From CAVSMC01 sp963798655 (lineage in GTDB: Bacteria > Pseudomonadota > Gammaproteobacteria > Burkholderiales > Casimicrobiaceae): 64,000 nucleotides of DNA. The notes beneath the pieces were generated by a model that made no database searches, had not been told where the DNA came from, and was given only the letters and a program-made list of their open reading frames with translations. How positions within the stretch are numbered: position 1 is the first letter of the stretch; each line of letters begins with the position of its first letter. Shown in pieces: positions 1 through 8,177 of this stretch. The stretch lies in the NCBI GenBank assembly GCA_963798655.1, contig CAWCUH010000007.1:372001-436000 (forward strand), written 5' to 3'. Position numbers and translations under genes: made by a program.

Positions 1-322
1 CGATCTGCGGCGAGGACACGCCGAGATCGAGCAGCACGCCGTCGACGCGCTCGATGGCGAGATCGTCGAGCACCGACGGCAACGCGGAGAACCAGGCGCG
101 GCGGAACGCGAAGCGCGGATCGTCGATGGCGCTCGCCGCGCGTTCGGCATCCGGATCGCGGTCGATCGCGACGAGGCGCCCGCGCGGTGAAAGCGAATCG
201 AGAATCCGCCGTGCGTGACCGCCGCGGCCGAACGTGGCGTCGACGTAGCTGCCGTCGCCCCTGATCGCGAGCGCGGCGACGGCTTGCGGGACGAGGACGG
301 GAACGTGTGCGCCATCGGTCAA
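1..322 (-). CDS. rsmH: 16S rRNA m4C1402 methyltransferase RsmH (N-terminal part)
   Basis: RsmH (MraW) methylates N4 of C1402 in 16S rRNA using S-adenosylmethionine. About 107 N-terminal residues are present and the gene runs off the left edge. The visible protein has the family's opening HVPVLVPQAV, the SAM-binding DATFGRGGHA segment, the acidic AIDRDPDA turn and the LLDLGVSSPQ motif. The most likely start is TTG at 322, overlapping the mraZ stop by 4 bp. An ATG at 317 lies in another frame, so it cannot be the start. It follows mraZ as in the standard mra/dcw cluster and is presumably cotranscribed and translationally coupled with it. Confidence 0.93.
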   Translation of the reverse strand, partial: MTDGAHVPVLVPQAVAALAIRGDGSYVDATFGRGGHARRILDSLSPRGRLVAIDRDPDAERAASAIDDPRFAFRRAWFSALPSVLDDLAIERVDGVLLDLGVSSPQI

Positions 323-831
323 AGCGAGAATCCGTCGAGCTCCGGCGGCAGCGGGCCGTCGAAGGTCACCGTGCGCGCGGTCTCGTCCTGCCATCTCGCC
401 TCGTCCCACAACTCGAACTTGTTGCCCTGGCCGACGAGAACGACGCGGTGCTCGAGCGACGCGTACTGGCGCAGCGACGGCGGCACCAGGATGCGGCCGG
501 CGGAATCCATCTCGACGTCGTCGGCGTGACCGACCAGCAGCCGCTGCAGTCCGCGGGTTTGCGCATTGAACGACGACAGCGCCATAAGGCGCGCCTGGAT
601 CGGCTCCCAGGCGCCGCGCGGGTAGAGCAAAAGGCAGCGGCTGGGGTCGGCGGTCAGCACGATCGGCCGCGCCGCGCCGTTGACGCCTGTCAGGGCACCG
701 CGGTGGCGCGCCGGGATCGCGAGGCGGCCCTTGGTGTCGAGCGCGAGATGGGTGACGCCGCGAAAGAACGCGCCGGCGCCACGCGGATCGCCGCCGTCGC
801 CGTCTGCCTGCCCTGCGTCATCTGGCACCAC
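319..831 (-). CDS. mraZ: Transcriptional regulator MraZ
   Basis: MraZ is the AbrB-fold DNA-binding protein that represses its own dcw operon. Two SpoVT/AbrB-like repeats are visible. The first begins FFRGVTHLALDTKGRLAIPA near residue 22. The second, near residue 105, contains DDVEMDSAGRILVPPSLR. With the GTG at 831 the protein is 170 aa, about 20 residues longer at the N terminus than most MraZ. The start is supported by GGAGGGG 6-8 nt upstream, and a second GTG follows at 828. No ATG lies near the canonical N terminus, so the extension appears genuine. Three MraZ boxes lie about 80 bp upstream. Confidence 0.95.
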   Translation of the reverse strand: MVPDDAGQADGDGGDPRGAGAFFRGVTHLALDTKGRLAIPARHRGALTGVNGAARPIVLTADPSRCLLLYPRGAWEPIQARLMALSSFNAQTRGLQRLLVGHADDVEMDSAGRILVPPSLRQYASLEHRVVLVGQGNKFELWDEARWQDETARTVTFDGPLPPELDGFSL

Positions 832-908
832 CGCCGCCCCTCCGTCGGGGTCGTGAGCAAGCGCTCATTCACATCGACGGCGCCTCTTCGGTTCGCTCGC
901 CGCGTTTT

Positions 909-933
909 ACCACTTTAACCCACAATTTCCCAC
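909..933 (-). promoter_or_regulatory. Three MraZ boxes (GTGGK direct repeats)
   Basis: On the minus strand the sequence reads GTGGG-N5-GTGGG-N5-GTGGT, with repeat units at 929-933, 919-923 and 909-913, so the period is exactly 10 bp. MraZ is known to bind TGGGN repeats of this spacing in the mra promoter. The boxes begin at or just after the predicted transcription start, where a bound MraZ oligomer would block RNA polymerase. Confidence 0.85.
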
Positions 934-941
934 GCGCGGCC

Positions 942-970
942 ACTATAGGAGATTCGCCAACAGGGGTCAA
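942..970 (-). promoter_or_regulatory. Sigma-70 promoter of the mra operon
   Basis: Reading the minus strand, TTGACC (965-970) and TATAGT (942-947) are separated by exactly 17 bp, a near-consensus sigma-70 promoter. Transcription should begin near 935, about 100 nt before the mraZ GTG. The stretch 832-1174 has no other convincing gene. It holds this promoter, the MraZ boxes and the unassigned upstream region of the next plus-strand gene. Confidence 0.75.
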
Positions 971-1204
971 TAGAATTTTCGGCCGGCGGAACAGCGGCTT
1001 ACAGACGACGTTACATTCCCGATACACGGTCATGCTAAACATAAAGTTAGGCGCCATTTCGCACGTATGTTGGCAATATCAGGACAGCTTCTGCAGCGCT
1101 TGTCGCACGATCGTTCGATTGCGGGTTTCATGACGCCGGAATGGCGCGCGCGCCGCCGGCGCCCCTGCGTTACCATGGCGCGACGCCAACCCGACCCGCC
1201 GCCC

Positions 1205-1774
1205 ATGAACCTCCTGCCTCGCCTGCTCCTCGTCGGCGTCGCCGTCGGCCTCGCCGGCTGCGCGAGCGCGCCGACCTGGCTCGCATCGTGCGAGCCGACC
1301 AGCCTCGCCCTCGCCGACACGCGGCTCGACGTGCCCGACCTGCCGCAATCGGCGCACCGCGAAATTGCGCCGACGTACGCGGACGTGCCGGACCTTCCAC
1401 GCCTTGGCGACACGCTGCGGCTCGATTTCGGCGTATCCGAGCCGCCGCTGCTTGCCGCGCGCGAGCGCGCGCGGCTGCCGCCGCGTCGCGAGTCTCCGCT
1501 GATCGAACTTCCACCGTCGCGCGGCGCTCCATCGTTACCGGACTCGTTACTGCTCGTTCCGACGCTCGGCGCGCCGTTGCACGGCGATTCATTGCCGGCG
1601 ACGCGGCCGCCGCTCGACCTCGCCGCATCGTCGCGATCGATCGAGCTCGGCGAGCGGTATGGGCCCGCCCTTGACGAATCACTCGCCTGCGCCCCGGCCC
1701 TTGTCCCTGCTTCGTCCCGTTGCCGCGTGCCTGCTCGCGATCTGCTGCGCGAGCCTGCCATGCGCAATCCGTAG
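1205..1774 (+). CDS. Possible lipoprotein of unknown function overlapping tamA
   Basis: I do not recognise this protein. From ATG 1205 it has 189 aa. The N terminus is a lipoprotein signal: basic-hydrophobic LLPRLLLVGVAVGLAGC with a lipobox LAGC and Cys19. An in-frame ATG at 1175 would add ten residues before the signal. The remainder is low in aromatic residues, rich in Leu, Pro, Ala and Arg, and has several PDLP/DVPDLP-like repeats near residues 38-60. The 3' end overlaps the tamA start by 116 bp in another frame. No clear Shine-Dalgarno is visible. A lipobox in frame after a plausible start argues for a gene, but GC-rich shadow coding cannot be excluded. If real, it may act with TamAB at the envelope; that is inference from position only. 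Confidence 0.45.
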   Translation: MNLLPRLLLVGVAVGLAGCASAPTWLASCEPTSLALADTRLDVPDLPQSAHREIAPTYADVPDLPRLGDTLRLDFGVSEPPLLAARERARLPPRRESPLIELPPSRGAPSLPDSLLLVPTLGAPLHGDSLPATRPPLDLAASSRSIELGERYGPALDESLACAPALVPASSRCRVPARDLLREPAMRNP

Positions 1775-3506
1775 CGTCTCGGCCGCCGACGCGCCGCCGG
1801 CGCAGGCCGACGCGGGTGCGTCGCTCGCCTATCGCGTCGTCATCGATGCGCCGCGCGCGGTGAAGGACGCGGTCGAGGCGTCGCTCGACCTCGTCCGCTG
1901 GCAGCACTACGAGGACGTGACGGACGAGCTGCTCGATCGGCTGATCGTCGAGGCCATCGACCAGGCGAAGGAGGCGGCGGCTGCGCTCGGGTACTTCTCG
2001 GCGCACGTCGAAATCACCGTCGAGCGCCCGCCCGACGACCCGCACGCACCACCGACGCTGCGTGTGCGCGTCGATCCGGGCGCCCCGACCCGCATCGCCT
2101 CCGTGCGCGTCGACGTGACCGGCGCCGCGCGCGACGATCCGGCCGGCGAGGCGGCGATCGCCAAGGCACGCCGCGACTGGCTGCTGCCGGTCGGCGAGGT
2201 GTTCCGCCAGGCGTCGTGGACGGCCGCCAAGGCGCGCGCCGTCGCAACGATCGCCGCGAGCCCGTACGCGGCGGCGCGCATCGAATCGAGCGAGGCGCGC
2301 ATCGACCCGCAGAGCGAGCGCGCGAACCTCGACATCACAATCGCGAGCGGTCCGCCGTTTCGCTTCGGCAGCCTCGACATCGAAGGGCTGTCGAAGTACG
2401 ACGCATCGCTGGTCGAGCGCTTCAGCACCGTCGAAAAGGGCGACCGCTACGACGAAGCGAAGCTCGACCAGTTCATTCGCCGCCTGAACACGTCGGGATA
2501 CTTCGCGAGCGTGCAGGCGGCGATCGACCGCGATCCGGCGCACGCCGACGCGGCCGACGTGCACATGAGCGTCATCGAGGCGCCTCGCCATCGCATCGAG
2601 ACGGGCATCGCGTTCACGACCGACACACGCTTTCGCGGCAACCTGCGCTATTCCGACATGAACCTCGACGGTCACGGCCTGCAGTTCGTCGTCGATGCCC
2701 GGGTGGATTCGGACGTGCAGAACGTCGAGGTGCGCGCGACAAGGCCGCCGACTGCGCGCGGCTGGCTCGATACCTACCGTGCCAGCAGCGAGCGCACCGA
2801 CATCTCGAACCTGCTCACGCACACGTACGCCTTCGGCATCACGCGGGCGTCGCTCGACGAGCGGGACCGCACGGCCTACAGCGCGACGTTCTACGACGAC
2901 GACCAGCACCCCCAGAGCGCCGAGTCGAGCAGCTCCCACGCGCTGTACGCGGCGATCGAGCGAACGTGGCGCAACATGGACGACCTGCTCGCGCCGACGT
3001 CCGGCTGGATGGTCGACGTGGAGGTCGGCGGCGCGCCGCCCGGACTTGCGACGCGGGCGCTCGTGCGCGGCATCGTCAAGGCGCAGACGTGGATTCCGCT
3101 CGGCCGCGACGACAGCGTCACGCTGCGCGCAGAAGCCGGCGCCGTCGGTGCGAGCGCACGCGACGGCATTCCGTCGGTGCTGCTCTTTCGCACCGGCGGC
3201 GACACGTCGGTGCGCGGCTACGCGTTCCAGACGCTCGGCGTGACCAAGGGCGACGCGATCGTCGGCGGCCGCTACTACGCGCTCGCGAGCGCCGAGGCGA
3301 CGCACTATTTCACGCCGACGCTCGGCGCCGCCATTTTCGTCGACGCCGGCAATGCGACGGACCAGCTTTCGCACTTTCGTCCCGCGCTCGGATACGGCGT
3401 CGGCGCGCGGATCAGGACGCCGATCGGGCCGCTGCGCGTCGACCTCGCCTACGGCCGGGAAACGCGTGACGTGCGTCTGCACATGTCGGTCGGATTGACG
3501 TTCTGA
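1659..3506 (+). CDS. tamA: Outer-membrane translocation/assembly protein TamA
   Basis: TamA is the Omp85-family barrel that works with TamB in outer-membrane protein assembly and lipid homeostasis. The 615-aa product has a signal peptide (about residues 15-42, ending SVSA), then POTRA domains to about residue 300 (for example FRFGSLDIEGLSKYD near 235), then a 16-strand barrel. The barrel includes the FRTGGDTSVRGY signature of the BamA/TamA lid loop near residue 510. The last residue is Phe (VGLTF), as expected for a barrel recognised by BAM. It lies 8 bp upstream of tamB, so the two are an operon. The start at 1659 is the longest consistent ATG. The preceding Shine-Dalgarno is weak. Confidence 0.93.
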   Translation: MGPPLTNHSPAPRPLSLLRPVAACLLAICCASLPCAIRSVSAADAPPAQADAGASLAYRVVIDAPRAVKDAVEASLDLVRWQHYEDVTDELLDRLIVEAIDQAKEAAAALGYFSAHVEITVERPPDDPHAPPTLRVRVDPGAPTRIASVRVDVTGAARDDPAGEAAIAKARRDWLLPVGEVFRQASWTAAKARAVATIAASPYAAARIESSEARIDPQSERANLDITIASGPPFRFGSLDIEGLSKYDASLVERFSTVEKGDRYDEAKLDQFIRRLNTSGYFASVQAAIDRDPAHADAADVHMSVIEAPRHRIETGIAFTTDTRFRGNLRYSDMNLDGHGLQFVVDARVDSDVQNVEVRATRPPTARGWLDTYRASSERTDISNLLTHTYAFGITRASLDERDRTAYSATFYDDDQHPQSAESSSSHALYAAIERTWRNMDDLLAPTSGWMVDVEVGGAPPGLATRALVRGIVKAQTWIPLGRDDSVTLRAEAGAVGASARDGIPSVLLFRTGGDTSVRGYAFQTLGVTKGDAIVGGRYYALASAEATHYFTPTLGAAIFVDAGNATDQLSHFRPALGYGVGARIRTPIGPLRVDLAYGRETRDVRLHMSVGLTF

Positions 3507-3514
3507 CGTTTGCG

Positions 3515-6500
3515 ATGGACGAGGCACGCGCGCCGACCGCCGTACCGCGCAAGCGCCGTTTCGCGGTCGCGCTGGTCGCCGTCGTCGCGCTGATCGCGCT
3601 CGCGCTCGCTGCCGCGCTCGCATGGCTCGCGAGCGAATCGGCGCTTCGCCGCGCGCTCGAAGAGCTCTCGTCGCGCACCGGCGGCGCGCTCTCGTTCGAC
3701 TCGCCCGGCGGCTCGCTGTTGTCCGCGATGCACTTCGCACGCGTCGTCTATCGCGACGAGCACGTCGAAGTCGTCGTCGACGACGTCGCGATCCGATGGT
3801 CGCCGCGCCGATTGTGGTCGCACGAGCTCTACATCGACGACGTCACGGCGAAGCGCGTGTCGGTGTCGCTCGCGCCGTCGAGCGAGCCGTCGAAAGTGCC
3901 CGACTCGCTCGGGCTGCCGTTCGACGTCGCGATTGCGCATGCGGCGATCGGGCATCTCGAAGTGCGAAGCGACGACACGGTACGCGCGCTCGACGATGTC
4001 GCGCTCGCGTATTCGGGCGGCCCGACGGTCCACCGAGTCACCGACCTGGGCGTCGCGTCGCCTTGGGGCCGCATTGCCGGCGAAGCGACGCTCGCCGCAC
4101 GCGCGCCGCTCGGATTGCGCGGCGCGTTCTCGCTTGCGGCGACTGACGCGCTTCGCGACGCGACGGCGAACGTCACCCTCGGTGGAAGGCTCGCCGCGAT
4201 CGACATCAAGTTCGCCGCGCGCGCGCTCGACGCGAGCGCGGCCGGCGGCATGACGATCGCGCCGTTCGCCGCGACGCCGCTCGTCGCAGCGACCATCGAC
4301 GCACGCGACATCGATCCGGCGAAGCTCGACGCGGCGCTGCCGTCGATGCGGCTCGCGGCGAAGCTCGAAGCGAAAGCCGACGCGCCCGGCCGCTACGTCG
4401 GCACGATCGACGCGACGAACGCCGACGCCGGTCCGCTCGACGCCGGCCGCGTGCCGCTCGTGTCGCTCGCCTCGCGCTTCGCGATCTCGCGCGAGCGGCT
4501 CGATCTCGAAGATGTGCACGCCGATCTCGGCGCCGCCGGCCGCGCGAGCGGGGGCGGCAGCATCGATCTGTCGTCGAGCGCGAAGCTGCCGCCGAGCCAA
4601 TGGAACGTGGCGGTGCGCGAGCTCGATCTGTCGCGGCTGTACCGGCGCGCGATCGCGACGAAGCTCGACGGCCGCATCCGCGCGCAGGTCGAGCGCGGAC
4701 GGCAGCACGTCGACGCCGATCTCGCGCAAGGCGATCGCGCGCTGTCGTTCGTCGCCGCAATCGCCGGCGACGACGTCACCGTCGAGCGCTTCCGCGCGCG
4801 TGCCGAGGGCGGCGAAGCGGCCGGCCACGCGAAGCTTTCGCTCGCCGGCGCACGGAAGTTCGATGTTGCGGCGAGCGCGACGCACTTCGATCCGTCGCGG
4901 TTCATCGCGGCGCCGCGCGCGTCGCTCGACGGTGCCGTGGACGCGAGCGGACAGCTTGGTCCGCCGTGGACCGCGCAAGGCCGCGTGACGTTGCGGCCGA
5001 CGTCCCGCTTCGCCGGTCTGCCGGCGTCGGGCAGCGCACGCGGGCGCGTATCCGCCGAGCAGATCGACGACGTCGACGTCGCCGCAAAGCTCGGCGATGC
5101 GTCGTTTCTCGCACGCGGGAGCTTCGGCCATCCGGGCGACGCGCTTGCGTTCGACGTCGATGTGCCGCACGTCGCGGCACTCGCACCGATCATGGGCTCG
5201 CGCTGGCCGTCCGGACTCGCCGGCAGCTGGCGTGCGCGCGGCAAGGTCGCCGGATCGGCCGACGCACCGGGAATCGATCTCCACGGCCGCGGCGAGCACC
5301 TCGCATACGCAGGGCATTCCGTCGCGGCGATCGACGTGCGCGCGACGATGGCCGAAGGGCGCGCGTCGTCGAAGGCGCCGATGACTCCGCTCAGCGCGCG
5401 ACCCATCGATGTCGCGCTGTCCGCAACCGACGTTCGCACATCGGGCGATCGCTATTCGCGCGCCGGATTTGCGCTCAAGGGCACGTTGGCGCAACACGTC
5501 GCGACCGCGAGCGTCGTCGGCAACGACGTCGATGCAGCGGCGCGCCTCGAAGGCGGCTTCCTGTCGACGTCGACGCTCGCGTCGCCGGCGTGGACCGGCA
5601 CGCTCGCCGCCCTCGACAATCGCGGAGCGTATGCGATGCACCTGCAGGCGCCGGCGCGCCTATCGCTCGCGCGCGATCGCGTCGAATTCGGCGAGGCGCG
5701 CGTCGATGTCGCAGACGGCGTGCTGCGCATCGCGCAGTTGAGCTGGCGCGACGGGCGCATCGACACGCACGGCGCGTTCGAGTCGGTTCCGGCGGCGGCG
5801 ATCGCGCGGCTCGCCGGTCAGCCGCTGCCGATGCGCTCGACGCTCGTGCTGGGCGGCGATTGGAGCATCACCGCCGCGCCTCGTCTCGCGGGCAGCGTGC
5901 ACGTGCGACGTGAGCGCGGCGACCTTTTCGCCGGCACGGGCACGATCTCGACCGGGGAAATCGCGCTCGGCTTGCAGACGCTCGACGTCGCGGCGACGAT
6001 CGCGAACGACACCGTCGATGCGCTCGCAACCGTGCGCGCTTCGGCGCTCGGCACCGCGCACGCGACGCTGCGCATCGGCAACGTCGCCGGCGCGCGCGCG
6101 GGCTCGATCCCGCCGGACGCGCCGGTCGCGGCGACGCTCACGGGCGAGATCGCTTCGCTCGCGCCGCTGCAGCCGCTGCTCGGCACCAGCGCCATCGTCG
6201 ACGGCCGCATCGCGGTGAACGCCGAAGCGAGGGGCACGCGCGCGGATCTCGCGCTGTCCGGGTCGATCGTCGCGAGCGACGTCACGCTCGCCGCACCGCA
6301 GTACGGCGTGAACTGGACCAAAGGCCGCGTGCGCGCCCGCCTCGCCGACGGCGCGCTGCGACTCGACGAGCTGTCGCTCGACGGCGGCGACGGACGCTTC
6401 GTCGCGAGCGGCACGCTCGTCGCTTTCAACCGAAAAGCCGCGGCCGACGCGTCGACGACGGCCGTGACGTGGCGCGCCGATGACTTTCGGGTGACCAATC

Positions 6501-7423
6501 GCCCCGACATGCGCTTGATCGTCGACGGCAGCGGGACGCTCGCCGCCTCGCAGGGCCGGTTGCTCCTCAAAGGGGACATCAAGGCGCGCGAAGGCCATTT
6601 CGAGATTGCGCAGTCGAGCGCTTACACGCTTGGACCCGACGTCGTGGTCGCCGGCGAGCGCCGCGAGCCGCCCAGCGAGGGCGTTCACAACCTGCCGCTC
6701 GCCGTCGACCTCGACCTCGATCTCGGCAATCGCCTCGACGTCGTCGGCCGCGGGCTCGAAGCGCGCCTTGCGGGCCACGTGAGGGTCGCGACGAACGCGA
6801 GCCGCGCACTGACGGCGCGCGGCACGATCCGCACGGTCAACGGTACCTACGACGCGTTCGGGCAGCGGCTCACGATCCAGCGCGGTCGACTGATCTTCGA
6901 CGGCCCGATCGAAAACCCGGCGCTCGACGTCGTCGCCATGCGCCGGAACCTGCCGGTGGAAGCAGGCGTCGAGGTCACCGGGACGGTCACCGTGCCGCAT
7001 GTCGTGCTGGTGTCCGATCCGCCGGTCCCCGACAACGAGAAGCTTTCGTGGCTCGTGCTCGGCCATGGTCTCGAGCTCACGTCAGCGACCGAGGCAGCCG
7101 CGTTGGGCGCGGCCGCCGCCTCGCTGTTCGGCGAGAACAAGGCGCCGATCGGAACGACGCTCGCGCGCCGCTTCGGTCTCGACGACATTTCACTGCGTGC
7201 GGCGTCTTCGGGCGGGACGACGAACGGCGGAGCACTCGGCGGACAAGTGGTCGCCGTGTCGAAGCGCCTCACCGACAAGCTCTACGTGATCTTCGAGCAG
7301 GGCCTGTCGGCGGCGAACAACGCGCTCAAGGTCGAGTACGTGCTCACGCGCAATCTGACGCTGCGTGCCGAGACCGGCGGCGTGTCCGGTGTCGGCATCT
7401 ACTACCAGCGCTCGTTCGACTAG
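3515..7423 (+). CDS. tamB: Translocation/assembly module protein TamB
   Basis: TamB is the long, inner-membrane-anchored, AsmA-like beta-taco protein that spans the periplasm to meet TamA. The 1302-aa product has an N-terminal basic stretch and a single membrane segment (about residues 14-36). It continues with some 900 residues of short alternating beta strands and ends in the conserved TamB C-terminal domain (DUF490), about residues 960-1302. That domain includes RGTIRTVNGTYDAFGQRL and FDGPIENPALDVVA near 1110-1145. The length matches the family. The C terminus YYQRSFD resembles other TamB ends that contact the TamA barrel. The gene ends 5 bp from the convergent neighbour. Confidence 0.94.
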   Translation: MDEARAPTAVPRKRRFAVALVAVVALIALALAAALAWLASESALRRALEELSSRTGGALSFDSPGGSLLSAMHFARVVYRDEHVEVVVDDVAIRWSPRRLWSHELYIDDVTAKRVSVSLAPSSEPSKVPDSLGLPFDVAIAHAAIGHLEVRSDDTVRALDDVALAYSGGPTVHRVTDLGVASPWGRIAGEATLAARAPLGLRGAFSLAATDALRDATANVTLGGRLAAIDIKFAARALDASAAGGMTIAPFAATPLVAATIDARDIDPAKLDAALPSMRLAAKLEAKADAPGRYVGTIDATNADAGPLDAGRVPLVSLASRFAISRERLDLEDVHADLGAAGRASGGGSIDLSSSAKLPPSQWNVAVRELDLSRLYRRAIATKLDGRIRAQVERGRQHVDADLAQGDRALSFVAAIAGDDVTVERFRARAEGGEAAGHAKLSLAGARKFDVAASATHFDPSRFIAAPRASLDGAVDASGQLGPPWTAQGRVTLRPTSRFAGLPASGSARGRVSAEQIDDVDVAAKLGDASFLARGSFGHPGDALAFDVDVPHVAALAPIMGSRWPSGLAGSWRARGKVAGSADAPGIDLHGRGEHLAYAGHSVAAIDVRATMAEGRASSKAPMTPLSARPIDVALSATDVRTSGDRYSRAGFALKGTLAQHVATASVVGNDVDAAARLEGGFLSTSTLASPAWTGTLAALDNRGAYAMHLQAPARLSLARDRVEFGEARVDVADGVLRIAQLSWRDGRIDTHGAFESVPAAAIARLAGQPLPMRSTLVLGGDWSITAAPRLAGSVHVRRERGDLFAGTGTISTGEIALGLQTLDVAATIANDTVDALATVRASALGTAHATLRIGNVAGARAGSIPPDAPVAATLTGEIASLAPLQPLLGTSAIVDGRIAVNAEARGTRADLALSGSIVASDVTLAAPQYGVNWTKGRVRARLADGALRLDELSLDGGDGRFVASGTLVAFNRKAAADASTTAVTWRADDFRVTNRPDMRLIVDGSGTLAASQGRLLLKGDIKAREGHFEIAQSSAYTLGPDVVVAGERREPPSEGVHNLPLAVDLDLDLGNRLDVVGRGLEARLAGHVRVATNASRALTARGTIRTVNGTYDAFGQRLTIQRGRLIFDGPIENPALDVVAMRRNLPVEAGVEVTGTVTVPHVVLVSDPPVPDNEKLSWLVLGHGLELTSATEAAALGAAAASLFGENKAPIGTTLARRFGLDDISLRAASSGGTTNGGALGGQVVAVSKRLTDKLYVIFEQGLSAANNALKVEYVLTRNLTLRAETGGVSGVGIYYQRSFD

Positions 7424-7428
7424 CGCCG

Positions 7429-8175
7429 TCAGAGCGGCAGCTTCGCAACGGCGTCGGCGACGGTGTCGACGACGATCTGGTTGATCGCGCGGTTCAGCGC
7501 GTCGGCGCCGAGGATCTGCCACGCCGTCGCGGGAATCTGCTTGCCGGGTTCGCTGCGGTACGCGGCGTGACCGACGATCGGCTGCGTGGCGACGAGCGTT
7601 CCGTCGGCGCTGAACAACAGCGCGGCCGCACCGATGTACGGCGCCACATAGCGGCGCTCGATCGTTTCCTCGTTGAGCGGCATGTCGCGCGGCCCCGGCT
7701 CGGCGAACACGCCGACACCGCTCAGGATGTACGGCTCGGACCAGTGACGGAACTCAAGCTTCGAGACGACGAGCACGCGCTTTGCATCGGTTTGCTTCGC
7801 GATGCTCGCCGCGACGCCGCCGTACACTTCGCTCGCCGCGCGGTCGTCGGCACTGGCGAGGACCGTCGCGAACAGCCGCTCGGTGCCCGGACCGGACACG
7901 TTTACCGTCGACACGCTCGCATCGGGCTTGCGCGCCGCGATCGCGCGCATCGCCGCGGCGCTCGTCAACCGGTCACGCGCGCGGTCGGGCTCGGGATTCG
8001 CGACGCCGCGCCGCCGCGCCACGTTGGTACCCGACGTCGGCTCGCGCTCGATCGTCGTCAGCGCATCGCCGATGAACGACACGCAAGCGACGTCGACGGA
8101 GGCGAGCGCGCGCGCTGCAACGAGGGCGCACGCAATCGCGACGGCGGCCCGCGCGACGAGGATTCGCGCGCGCAT
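7429..8175 (-). CDS. Exported protein of unknown function
   Basis: I do not recognise the family. The 248-aa product starts at ATG 8175 with a clear Sec signal peptide (RARILVARAAVAIACALVAA, cleavage likely after ALA near residue 25). The mature part is soluble-looking, with a mixed alpha/beta pattern. Phrases that may help a search are KRVLVVSKLEFRHWSEPY near residue 140 and IGAAALLFSADGTLVATQ near 190. It starts 2 bp after the stop of the S9 peptidase gene, so the two are almost certainly cotranscribed and coupled. A periplasmic role linked to that peptidase is inference. Convergent with tamB. Confidence 0.75.
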   Translation of the reverse strand: MRARILVARAAVAIACALVAARALASVDVACVSFIGDALTTIEREPTSGTNVARRRGVANPEPDRARDRLTSAAAMRAIAARKPDASVSTVNVSGPGTERLFATVLASADDRAASEVYGGVAASIAKQTDAKRVLVVSKLEFRHWSEPYILSGVGVFAEPGPRDMPLNEETIERRYVAPYIGAAALLFSADGTLVATQPIVGHAAYRSEPGKQIPATAWQILGADALNRAINQIVVDTVADAVAKLPL

Positions 8176-8177
8176 CG

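Noticed and set aside
1170..5641. Long minus-strand ORFs opposite tamA and tamB
   Set aside because: Extremely Arg-rich, without recognisable domains, and fully overlapped by well-supported genes.
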